A stretch of DNA of 64,000 nucleotides from Polytrichum commune (Eukaryota; Streptophyta; Polytrichopsida; Polytrichales; Polytrichaceae), in assembly GCA_950295325.1 (NCBI GenBank), contig OX485808.1, positions 7,194,501-7,258,500 on the forward strand. Reading direction: 5' to 3'. The translations under genes and the position numbers were made by a program. This document shows positions 47,902 to 58,578 of the stretch, in pieces (position 1 is the stretch's first letter; every line of letters begins with the position of its first letter). The notes under the pieces were generated by a model. The model was given only the letters and a program-made list of their open reading frames with translations, ran no database searches and was not told the origin of the DNA.

Positions 47902-49111
47902 AACCAAAAATGTTCAACCACATAAACTTACGTGTCCCACGAGTTGCACTTCGCAGACAAGTATGTCAAATATGTGACAATTGTATGCTGGCAACCATGA
48001 TATGATTGAATGAAACACACTTATTGGCACCTGTTCTTCGTGGACTTTTAGATGTAGTTTTGGCAATTTGAAATTTGTATCTATCTCCACAAACCAAATT
48101 ATAGTTTGTATAATGGGTCTGTAAGCTATAGCTAACTCATTGAAGTGGTTCAAAATTGAATCGTGATAACCTAATTTTGCACATGAACTAACCCCACTCA
48201 TTCTGTCTGCTGTACCACATGAGCACAACAGTGGCCTCTCCAAGTAGCAAATTGCTCACCAGAACACCAACGCCAAATCATAATTTCAAGTTCAAAAACT
48301 AAATTGAATACCTAAAATTGGGTTTTTATAGGTTTCAGGTTTCATACGTTCTGATTGGTGATCGTGTCAAAACTGACCCCTACTAAAACTAACCCATTCA
48401 GTTACTCTGAGGAAATCCAGGCTCAAATGTGTGACTCGCTACATTTGTATATGCACAAAACATAAGAACTCAATCATGATGTGATACATCATTATGACTA
48501 TGATGTCCTTGGTAGAGTTTTCATGATGTCAAAGCAATTATGTTTACGTTTCTATTTACATCTCCATCGTCTTTTTGGCAATCCCAAAACCTGGAGCAAC
48601 ACCTAGGAATTAAATTTTTGGTTATCTGAAATTCAACTACAAACTCCTTTTATTTTTACTGTATCAAACCTCTTACCTGATTACCTAAACCCAACCTGAA
48701 AAACCTGGGCTTTGGCATGGACACTTGGCCTTTCTAAAGAGAACCACTATAAGTAGTAGGTAGAAACCTGGGGTTTCAAAAAACACTTCCCATTTGCAGA
48801 GTTTGCATCTCATAACCCAGGTTTCCTAAAGTCAAGGTCACTGCGGTTGTGATGAAACTCATTTCTACCTATTGTTGTAACTTAAATTGAACCTGGATGT
48901 GTATGCGCTAATTCACACAGCGTTGAATGTTCAAAAATAGAGATTCCTTCAAGAGAACAAGAGAAGGAATCAACCCCGGCGAAATTTGAACGATCCAGCA
49001 ATCAATCGTACGCTCATCAATTGGCCCCATAAGAAGGCGGTGGAGTGATCGGGGATTCCTGGGTTCTGAGCAGTGTCGAGCAATTTTGAGCTTGGGTGAG
49101 TCGTAGGAAGG
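47902..49111. other. Spacer between the two genes
   Basis: Holds the 3' end of the first gene and the promoter and leader of FAHD1. No transposon ends or tandem arrays are obvious, unlike the flanking introns. The last 150 bp before the ATG at 49112 are GC-richer, as expected of a 5' UTR, and there is an A at -3 and a G at +4 of the start codon. Confidence 0.45.
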
Positions 49112-52100
49112 ATGGCGGCTTTTTTGGGGAACAAGTTGGTGCAGATGGGCACAAAGATTGTGGCAGTGGGTCGAAATTATGCTGCTCACGCCAAGGAATT
49201 GGGTAGTGCAATTCCCAAAGTAATGCAAACAAAACCCACCATCGATCAATTCAGAATCTTGTGCATTTTTCATGTCACATATTATACCTGGTTTTGTTTA
49301 AACTTCCACAGGTAGATGTGTTGATTTGTTTGTTCAATCGTGTTCAAGCGATTCTTGCCTTGAGATTTTGGAGAGAATTTGTCATCAACCCTCCTCTGAG
49401 GTCGATTGAATCTTGCAATCCGTTGGTTTCTGCGAGAACTTAGGAGCATTTTCATTGTTTAGGGTTTTGTGGGATATAATCATGGGTTGTTTTTCTTCTT
49501 GTTCTTTTATTTATCATGTGTTGTATAATTTTGTTCAAGCGAGCCTTTGCCCTGGGGTTCTAAACAGAATTCCTCTCATCAACCACATGAGGTCAATTAA
49601 TATGTTGCAATTTGTTTGTTCCTGCGAGAACTTAGCAACATTTTCATTGTTCAGAGTTTTGTGGGATATAATCACGGGTAGTTGTTTTACTCATCATGTG
49701 TTGATATGTGTCGACACATTTTTATCTTTGTCATCAAGCGAGTTTTTCCTTGGGGTTTTGGAGAGAATTCCTCCCATCAATCCTCTTCTGAGGTCAATTT
49801 AATGTTGCGATCCGTTGTCCCTGCAAGAACTTATGTACATTTTCATTATTTAGGGTTTTGTGGGATATAATAATGGGTTGTTCTTTTACTTATCAAGTGT
49901 TGAGATGTGTTGATATGTGGTGATATGCTTGTATATTTGTGTTCAAGCAAGTCTTGGGGTTTTGAAGTAGATTTCGTTCTCATCAACCCTCCAAAATTTG
50001 CAATCCTTTGTTCCTGGAGACCTTAGGAATATTTTTAGGGTTTTGTGGGTGGCGGAGACTTAAAACGCAATAACTTGCTGCTGGGATGAATCATGATTCT
50101 CTCAATAATTGGCTTTTTAGGATTTTAGGGGGCAAGCTCATCCCACCCACAATGTACAAAGCCCACATGTTTTCCAAATCCTTACCGCCTACCAATTTAT
50201 TGAGAGAGAGAATCAACTTTCTAATATCTTCCAACTCGAGAATTCAGGGTTGAAGGATTTTAGAGGGTAGTATCTTCTTTCAATAAATGTTGGGCAATGA
50301 AGATCAAGAGTTATAAATATGGAATTTATTTGTGAGATAAGCATGTGGCATTGGCACAAAAAGAAGTCGAGAACAGGTTATTTAGAGAACCATTTTACAG
50401 CGACCATAGGAACTGCTCTACTAAGATGCCCCGGAACTATTTCTATTTTCCATTGACAGTCTCTAGGTCAAAGATTTATGATAAGCTTTGGAGTAGATCG
50501 ATTTTAACATCTGTCTAAGAACAGTCTGGACCTGTTAAATTCAGATTGAGTGCATGAGGTAGTTGTTGTCTACTACTCTTTATGTCAATGGCTCAGAGAT
50601 TAGTGCAATTGCGACAAACTCAGATCTCTTCTATGTTGTTCTTTTGAACTGGCGATGAAGATCTGGGATTTTATTTTTTAGGCTTAGGGTATGAAGCGCA
50701 ACCATCAATGGTTTCTTGACACATTTTCAGCAGGGGTTTGCAACCAGTACGTTGAAGTATGGTATTGAATAGACATTCTAACCTACTTGAGTAGTAGGAT
50801 GACATTTTTAGCATGCGATTGTGGTGCAGGAGCCACTAATCTTCTTGAAGCCGACATCGTCATATGTACGAGAAGGATCACCTATCGAGATCCCTTCGTC
50901 ATGTACTTTTTTGGACCATGAAGTCGAACTTGGGGTGGTTATTGGCAAAAAAGGGCGAGATATTTCTGAAGATCAAGCCATGGATCATGTATCAGGTACA
51001 ACTCAAGCAGGCCTTGAGCTTTAAAAAAAATTCCAGACACCACTTAAAAGATTCCTTAAAATGAGGAAGGACTTTCTTGTTGAGGTTGCAATTAAAGATT
51101 TGTCATATACTCTCTTCCCATCCCACCCTGTTTGTGATTTACTGAGAGTCAGGCACCTCTATGTTGTCCATGATATTTGCCTTTAGTTAATGTCTCTTTG
51201 GTGCAACTTCTTTCGGTGATGTTATCTTCAAGTAATACTGTTATCCTTTAATTTCATTTAACTTTTGGTCATGAGTTGGTTGTTTTGCATACAACACCTT
51301 CCATGTTTGGTAAGTTTGCGGTACATGCTTGGAGCTTCGAATGAAGCGCATTCGACATTGGCTCATAGAGGGTCAAACTCAATTTGGCTTGGCAAAAGGT
51401 GTTAAAATGGGTTTGGCCCTGAATGAACCGAAATAGGTTGCTCTTCATTTAAATTCAAACATCAAGTGGAAAGAAATTATAGATTTTCTATGCAAAAAAA
51501 TCAATGGGAAATCATAGGTAACCAACTTCTGGCAAAAAGCCCCATTAACTTAAAGGATAAGTCTAATGTCTCTGGCTAGTAACATGTTGCTTTTATTTCT
51601 GGCAGGTTATGCTCTGGCCCTAGACATGACAGCCCGGGAGCTACAAGCTATTGCCAAGGTAATTAATTCATTATTTAGAAGCTCAGATTTTTGGCTTGGT
51701 TGGATTTCTGCAGTGGACTTGAAGTTCTCAGAAAAGATCGATTGTAGAACTGAGATGAATCTCAGGTTGAATGATGTGAGGTTTATGTATCACTTTGATA
51801 ACAGATGACTACTTTCAATGCTTGTAGTTGTCACTCATTTGAATTTCATTTCATATGTAAGGTAGAAGGGTCTTAAATGGTTGCTATTTTCAAGTAACAC
51901 ACTTTTCCTAGGATTTTCAACAAGTAATTTGCATGACATGATTAGCAAATCCAAATGCAGGCCAAATCCATTTTCCTCATAATTTCTGGAGCTCATATGA
52001 GTATCTTATTCATCATCAAAGTGAAGAATCTCTTTGTTCTTAAACCACCATATAGTCCCTCCAATCATGTTGACTGTTGAACCTAGAATGGTCAACAAAT

Positions 52101-54017
52101 TCTGAGCATGTAGTCCAATCTCATCTCAAACATGTCTTTTTGGGCTCCGTTCATAGATTCACACCTAACTACACACCACCCAATTACAGGTGTCCAATCA
52201 AGAAAAGTAACCGAATTAGGAGGACTTACTTTGAGCACTTGGGTGTGAAGGTTGAACCTCAACTGGAAACTTGAGCATTACTGTAGGCTTAACTTTCAAG
52301 AGTTCTTTTCCATCTGCAGAAGGAGGGCCTTCCGTGGACATTGGCCAAAGGATATGACACTTTTACACCTATCGGTAATTTTGTATGTTTGCCCCTGATG
52401 CCCTTCATTTCTTGCTGAAAATTGTAACTGCAAGCTCAATTTTGCATTTGATAATCCTGCAAGTCAGCTGTATGCTGTGTGGACTTTTTGTGTGGGTTTG
52501 ATTATCAGACACTTTGTATGTCTGTAGATATAGTATATCAAACCTAAATATTTAACAATTCAGGAATCAGACCTAGGTGAACTGTCTTAGTCATATGTTT
52601 TCCTTCATGTCCTGACCCATAGTGTGTAGGCAGTTCAGCAATATAAGAGGGTATTCTATTAAATGGATTCTTGGAAAATTGTGGATTATTTCTGATGTTT
52701 TTTCTTGGAACACATCATAGATTGTGAAGAAGAAGGTGCCTGATTACACTGACTTGGAGTTATGGCTTGAGGTATTTCTTACTCTCTACGGCTATAATGC
52801 ATACTTTCAAATTGCAATGTGTATTAGTGGTCACTGTAAGCTTCCTGCCCATTTTGATTAATGTTATGGGCAATGTTAAACCTCTAAGTGATTTCATGTT
52901 GAGATTGGCAGGTAGATGGGCAGTTGAAACAGAAAGGCAGTACGAAGGACATGATTTTCAGCATTCCTCACCTTATAAGCCACATTAGTAGGATCATGAC
53001 GCTAAATGATGGAGATGTTATTCTCACAGGTAACCCATCAAGCTTTGTGTAAACAAACTCTTTCCCTCCACAGATACTGTTATTCTAAATGCTTTGATTT
53101 ATGAACCATCAAATCAAGCTCTGTGTATATTATTCCACATAAGCTGCAGTAAGTAAATTCTCAATGGACCAAGGGCTCAATATATGATCCATATACAGAG
53201 TTGCTACGAGCCTCACCAAGTACTAAAAACATAGAATTAGAATTACAGGCTTAAAACTTCATTTGGTGTATAAGTTTAGTGTTCAAATTACTAAGTATGT
53301 ATTCGGATCCAAGGGCACTTGGGTATTTGGACCCAAATCTTGAATAACATTTAAGGTATTCGACTGATTTGAAAAGTGCACGTGACGAACAATTTAATTT
53401 TAGACAGGCTCACTTTTGGTTTAAAATGGTAGTACACTCTAAACTCAGTAATATCAACCTCCTTAATGTCATTCCTTCTCTTAAATCCCAAAACCCTAGG
53501 GAATGGATGTTCTCAATTGAAATTTCATTCCTTATTGTCACGTTTCCCTCCCATATATTATGAGTTTTGACATCAAAATAAATCAAAGAATTCAAATTAC
53601 ATTCTCGCACATTAATGATGACATTAAAATTGGCATCATTGTATTTATTGTCATTATTGCAATGTTGACTTTGTGGTATTCCATAACGTCGCATGCTACA
53701 ATAATTCTCTTTTATCATGCATCCATGTCAACACTACAAAACTCCTGAATATCACGTGCCAAAAGCTTGATATTACAGAGTTTAGAGTTCATGTAGCTTA
53801 AATACACTTTTTGGTACATGGAGAGGCCCAGGTTGGGCCTCTTAGACCCTTATTAGGGGTTAAGGTCTGAAACCTTTTTTGTGTGATGTGTTTTTGTTTA
53901 CCAGGAACTCCTTCTGGTGTTGGTCCAGTTAAACCAGGCCAGCGCATAACAGCGGGCATCACAGGCCTGGTAGAGATGTCGTTCGATGTCAAAGCACGTG
54001 GACCTCCAAGGTCATAG
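49112..54017 (+). CDS. FAHD1: Fumarylacetoacetate hydrolase domain protein, acylpyruvase FAHD1-like (7 exons)
   Basis: Exons 49112-49219, 50830-50995, 51606-51658, 52320-52382, 52721-52771, 52912-53029 and 53905-54017 join in frame to 223 residues and a TAG. Every intron is GT-AG. Family length is about 220. In order: MGTKIVAVGRNYAAHAKELG (N-terminal motif), PLIFLKPTSSY, the metal-binding HEVELGVVIGKKGRDI with Glu67 and Glu69, ALALDMTARELQ with Asp98, LPWTLAKGYDTFTPIG, KDMIFSIPHLISHISRIMTL, DGDVILTGTPSGVGPVKPGQ. The E-x-E then Asp spacing of 29 residues matches human FAHD1 (71, 73, 102). FAHD1 enzymes hydrolyse acylpyruvates and decarboxylate oxaloacetate with Mg2+, mainly in mitochondria. 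The N-terminus is short and shows no obvious long presequence, so location is uncertain. The donor for exon 4 is the GTATGT at 52383, not the in-exon GGTAAT at 52375, because only the former keeps the frame. Confidence 0.95.
49341..50048 (+). repeat. Four-unit tandem array of about 200 bp in FAHD1 intron 1
   Basis: Units start near 49341, 49532, 49731 and 49940. Each runs TTCAAGCGA..CTTG, GGGGTTTTGGAGAGAATT-like, CATCAACCCTCC, GAGGTCAATT, TTGCAATCCGTTG-like, CTGCGAGAACTTAG, ACATTTTCATTGTT and AGGGTTTTGTGGGATATAAT. The last unit is shorter. Spacings of about 191, 199 and 209 bp reflect indels. Confidence 0.8.
51960..52240 (+). repeat. Dispersed repeat, FAHD1 intron 3
   Basis: Same family as in introns of the neighbouring gene: GAGCTCATATGAGTATCTT, CATCAAAGTGAAGAATCTC, AACCTAGAATGGTCAAC, GAGCATGTAGTCCAATC, AACATGTCTTTTTGGG, ACAGGTGTCCAATCAAG. 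Confidence 0.65.
53437..53787. mobile_element. MITE in FAHD1 intron 6
   Basis: Inverted ends CTCTAAACTCAGTAATATC and GATATTACAGAGTTTAGAG. Shares CCCTAGGGAATGGATGTTC, TTATTGTCACGTTTCCCTC and CATGCTACAATAATT with the element at 54208-54683. No clear target duplication. Confidence 0.6.
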
Positions 54018-54207
54018 TATAATTTCCTTTAAAGAGGATTTCACTTTTCATGTTCGTTCTACTTTATTGTGACTTGTTTGAAAGTTTGAATTGCCAGTGG
54101 CCAAATAACTGAAACTTCCTGTACATTAACAAAACAAAACACTGGCTTGCACTTAATGGTCATGCATGTGAATCTGCAGCCATTTTGCCCAGAGAGGCTA
54201 AATACAC

Positions 54208-54683
54208 CCTAAACTCCGTAATACCAACCCCCACAATGTCACACACTCTCTAATATCCTGAAACCCTAGGGAGCGGATGTTCGTAGTTCAAATCTCACTC
54301 TTTATTGTCACATTTCTCTCCCTTATATCATGAAATTTGTCATTAATGCAAACCACCAAAGAAGTCAACCCACACCCTCGCTTTGCGCCATGTGTCAACA
54401 TGTGGAGTGTCACCTTCTTATTCTTATTCTTCTTCTTATCTCACTTGTTGAATGTTGGTGCATGCGTCCGTCACATAGCCCGGGAAGGCCAAGTGGAGTG
54501 GACCACACTAGCGTAGGTGATGGGAGAATGAATTCAAATTGTCCGTACATCTCCTTTGTGTTATTCCATAGTGTCACATGCTACACTAATTTTATAGTAT
54601 CATGCATCCATGTTAACATTGCAAAACTCCGTAATATCATGTGCACTTTGGTTGCCACAGGTGTGATACTACGGGGTTTAGAG
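54208..54683. mobile_element. Related MITE just downstream of FAHD1
   Basis: Ends CCTAAACTCCGTAATACC and GTGATACTACGGGGTTTAG are inverted. It has the same internal blocks as the intron 6 copy (CCCTAGGGAGCGGATGTTC, TATTGTCACATTTCTCTCCC). It starts about 190 bp after the stop codon, so it may lie in or just past the 3' UTR. Confidence 0.6.
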
Positions 54684-55119
54684 CATTTCAAGTACTGGAA
54701 AAGGGAAAATCAAAGCATATTTTTGGAGGTCTGTCTGGTCCAAATTGTTGGACGAGATTTTTGAGTGATTGTGTGTACTAATCAAAGCTCACATGTTTTG
54801 TGAATTCTTTGTAGACTCGTGCATGTGCATGTCTTTGTACTGATTCCTGGCTGTAGGAAATCCTGGATTAGATATATGAGATAGGGGCGACATGTCATTG
54901 CTTTGAAAGGAAATAATTGTAACGCAAATTGAGCTGTTTTTTTAATTTATTTATTTTTAATGATATTTCGCAATTAATTTTGCAATATATGGTACATTGC
55001 TGTCTGATGATTTATGTGTGTTCTAGTAAGGTAGATGGGTCCTAAACGGTTCCTTTTTCCGACTTGCCCACTTCTCCTGGTGCATGAAACATGTGATTCA
55101 AGATGGGTACAAATGCTGA

Positions 55120-55400
55120 TCAAGGTTGTAGCCACTTTTCTCATAACTTTTGGAGCTCATATAAATATCTTGTTCATCATCAAAGTGAAGATTCTCATTC
55201 TCATCCTCATTGAATGGTCATATACGTCCCCCCATTATGTTGACTATTCAACCTAGAATGGTTATCATATTTTGAGCATGTAGCTCACTCTCTTTTAAAC
55301 ACATGTCTTTTTGGTATTTGTTCTTGGAACCACACCTAATCACATACCACTCAAATATAGGTGTCTGATTAAGATAAGTAATTGAAACTAGCACATCTAC
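55120..55400 (+). repeat. Dispersed repeat, intron-associated family, downstream of FAHD1
   Basis: GAGCTCATATAAATATCTTG, CATCAAAGTGAAGATTCTC, CAACCTAGAATGGTTATCAT, TTGAGCATGTAGCTCAC, CCACTCAAATATAGGTGTC. One of the best-preserved copies. Confidence 0.65.
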
Positions 55401-56081
55401 CTCAGTTGTGCATAAAAAGCTATCAAGAGGAACATGAACATCATCTTTTCAATACCAGTGCATGATTCTTGTTTGAGAAACATACCACCCATGAGAATAA
55501 GAGGCATTCCTTGTTCAATTTGTGAGCCACAGATGACTTGTTAAAAGGTGATTACACTTTCAATTTTGAGACTGCCTCCTCCTTGGAACTTCTTGGGGTC
55601 CGCAAGCTTGCAAAGCCTGTCTCCCTTGGCAACTCCAAAATGATTGTTTGAAGCTTCATGATTATTTCCAAAGCAACTTTGCTCGAAACAATTTGAGGTT
55701 ATTGACTCAAACTTGGCCAATGGAGGATTATGCTGATGGGTTTTCTCTCTTGGTTAGTTCTGTTGGCACCTTATTCATGAGCTTAAAAGGACAAGATTGA
55801 AAGGTAAGTTTTTAGGGGTTTGAAGCCTGAGATGAAGGTGTTGGTGGAGGTGGATTCACAAGAGTGGTGGCCAGCCTCGGATAATAAATCTTCCAAGGTT
55901 GGTGCAATATGTTGTTTCTTTACTAGCATCACAAAGCTAAGTTGGATATGAGTCCATTTCTCAAGTGGTGGAAAAGGATATTGTTTTGACAACGGTTCTA
56001 ACCCCTAAAGGCCGAAGCCAAACCTTCTTAAAGTCATCTAAACCAATTTAATTCAATTCAACAAGTTATTTAAGCAAATTT
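55401..56081. other. Intergenic, no gene seen
   Basis: Short frames only, no recognised repeat ends. Confidence 0.4.
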
Positions 56082-56280
56082 GGCACCTCTTATAGTAGAT
56101 TTGATTGTACATATGACATCTTTGAAAAGTTAGGATTATTCAAATAAAAGTTAGTTGTCCATGTGTCCGAAATCAATATATCATAACATATCGGCACCTC
56201 TTTTGGTAGATTTAACTGTACATATGACATCTTTGAAAAGTTAGGATGACTCAAATAAAAGTTAGCTGCCCATCTCGGGA
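56082..56280 (+). repeat. Two-unit 111-bp tandem repeat
   Basis: Units start with GGCACCTCTTATAGTAGAT (56082) and GGCACCTCTTTTGGTAGAT (56193) and share CATATGACATCTTTGAAAAG and TTCAAATAAAAGTTAG-like segments. A third copy lies at 57567-57673. Confidence 0.75.
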
Positions 56281-57566
56281 GGGTCACTCCCCCTTGTGTT
56301 ATGTAACCACGTGCGTACAAAGGGTATTTTTATGGGGGCTATTTACCTCCTCATTTGGATTTTAGGGAACCCTTTAAGTAGAAAAATATATACTTCACCA
56401 AATATTCGGCACCCTATAGGTAATTATAAAAGAAAACCCATACTATTTCAAGTGATGGTGAATTACTTATAAAATTTTGATTTACTCATTCCGTACGAAG
56501 GCAAACTTAGAACACCAATATGACATGGTGTAAATTCACGTTGTTATATATTGGTGAAAGAAGAGTGTACACATCATAACTAGAGCATGTCATGCATCTA
56601 AGTTAAATGTCGGTTTAGGAATTTGTAATCTAAAAGTTAAATCCACAAACAATGCTGTTGAAATGAGGTCAATGACATGAGCAAGAACATAATCAATGAA
56701 TGTGGCACAAAGACAACATACGCCAAGAAAATTGAGCAAGAAGTTCAATTGCAAAGCTGAAGTGTTAAAAAACACAAAGAAAAATTGTATTCCACTAAAT
56801 TTTAGCAAACCACAAACACAAATCTCCATAGAGCATTTGTGCAATCCCTAGGACAACCATAGCACTATAAACGAAGATGGAAGACTAACACAAGAATGCA
56901 TCCATTTGGAGAAGGAGTGCAACCTTTATCACAATGATTGAGAAGTATTCATGAAGGCAGCGGACAAAGCCGAAGATCGGGCACCTCAAGCTGAGGAGAG
57001 GGTTGAGGAAGCTGATAGAAGAGTCGAAGAGTTGTTGCTAGAGCTTGAGAATGTCACATGGTGCAACCCACAAAAGTATCATGCAACTCCAGAGTGACTT
57101 GTGAAATGCTAAGAGCAACAGAAAGAGCAAAAGATCGTAAAGCTAAGCAAAGAAGGGAATGCGAGGCGTGGAAGTACAAAGGCTAAACCCTAATCCTAAA
57201 CCCCAATCAATATTAAGTCTTCATCCATAGTTTGACCCATCCATTAATATTCATTCAATATTTCTTTCATTCCTGTATTATATGTGAATATACTCGTTTT
57301 ATTTTTATTTTTTTAATCCTCATTTTTTGTCACCCAAATTTCTTTCTACCTCAAACCTAAAGTGGGGGGTTTTCCTCTTACACTAAATTATATATAATCA
57401 CATGTTTGCAATTTAAGGAGGCTATGGTAGATCCAAAGTTTATAGAAATTTTCCTTCCAATGAATAAAAAAGACCCTATAGTTGTTCTCACATGGTTTCT
57501 ACTTTTCGGCCGGTGACCCCCCCTGAGCCGCCCATGTGTCTAAAATCATAACATCATAACATATCG
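56281..57566. other. Intergenic with a decayed coiled-coil-like stretch
   Basis: At about 56953-57060 the plus strand reads KAADKAEDRAPQAEERVEEA then DRRVEELLLELEN, a heptad-like charged segment ending in stops at about 57097. It may be a remnant of a transposon-encoded coiled-coil protein. Family unknown. Confidence 0.3.
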
Positions 57567-57673
57567 GCACATCTTATGGTAGATTTGACTGTACACATGA
57601 CATCTTTGAAAAGTTAGGATTATTCAAATAAAAGTGAGTCGTCCATGTGTCCAAAATCAGAATATCATAACAT
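57567..57673 (+). repeat. Third, separated copy of the 111-bp repeat
   Basis: GGCACATCTTATGGTAGAT, CACATGACATCTTTGAAAAG, TTAGGATTATTCAAATAAAA. About 1.3 kb from the tandem pair. The flanking CATAACATCATAACATAT matches the pair's flank. Confidence 0.7.
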
Positions 57674-58381
57674 AAACGTGTACATTGTTATGGTTGGGGA
57701 ACATTGATTGTTGAAGCATTAAATTAAAAAACCTAGAAGGTTGTTGGTCATACATAACTATCATGATTTGTGAGCACACTAAATTGTCCTATCAATGTGG
57801 GTCACAATGATTCTAGAGCCTGCATTAATTTTCAACTTGTACTAGATATCTACTTCGCTCTGTGGGCCACACTATTTGTTTTTATGGATGATTGATGTAG
57901 GTGAAAATTTTAACTTAAGCTATTTTGATGGAAGGTCACTGGGTGACCGATTATTTTAGTCTCAATGAATCCTGAAAGAACTGGAAAGACCCGGAAATTC
58001 TTGCAAACACGTGGAAAGACCTGGAGTCTTGGACCCACATGATTTCCATCTCAACTAGACAATTAGAGTGGCCCACGTTAATTATTTTTATGCTAAGTTT
58101 CCACCCATACTAATAAGACCGGTTAGTGTAATGTTTGAACTCAACCTTTTAGTCTCTCCTATTGTTGTCCGCTCCATTTTCATATTTTGATATCTATGGT
58201 GCCCTAATTCCCCACCCTTAACTAACCACATGTACATTTTGGCAACCTACGATGAGAGTTGGTGGGTGTCGATGCAATCTCTGTTCCAAAGTTCTAAAAC
58301 AGTCAACCGTAGACAACCACTTGTTGAGTAGACAGTTCAAGGATAGCATGAGACAATTTATGAGAAGTGTTTAGCCCTATT
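57674..58381. other. Intergenic, no gene seen
   Basis: AT-rich, nothing recognised. Confidence 0.4.
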
Positions 58382-58538
58382 GGGGGGGGGGGGGGGTAAG
58401 CAATTTGGTGTGGTGGTAAAGTTCCCGTTATGGAAGGTGCCACCATGGGGGAGGGCATTGGGCTGTGGCTTTGTGGTTGACGGGGTTAGAAGGCCGTTGC
58501 GGGCCTACCGGCTATATATATTCGTCAATGTCAATGTT

Positions 58539-58576
<38 letters not shown>
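58382..58576. repeat. G-run and CT microsatellite
   Basis: A poly-G run of about 15 at 58382-58396 and about 17 CT units at 58541-58576, either side of a GC-rich spacer. The poly-G run is a likely place for sequencing length error. Confidence 0.85.

Positions 58577-58578
<2 letters not shown>

Noticed and set aside
47914-48243. Minus-strand 109-codon frame between the two genes
   Set aside because: Lies in the 3' region of the first gene, no recognisable domain and no supporting splice or promoter signals.
48908-49273. Minus-strand 121-codon frame overlapping FAHD1 exon 1
   Set aside because: Shadow of the FAHD1 leader and first exon, which are clearly supported on the plus strand.
52320-52374. 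FAHD1 exon 4 ending at the GGTAATTT donor
   Set aside because: It breaks the frame into exon 5; the GTATGT eight bases later keeps it and gives the expected family sequence.
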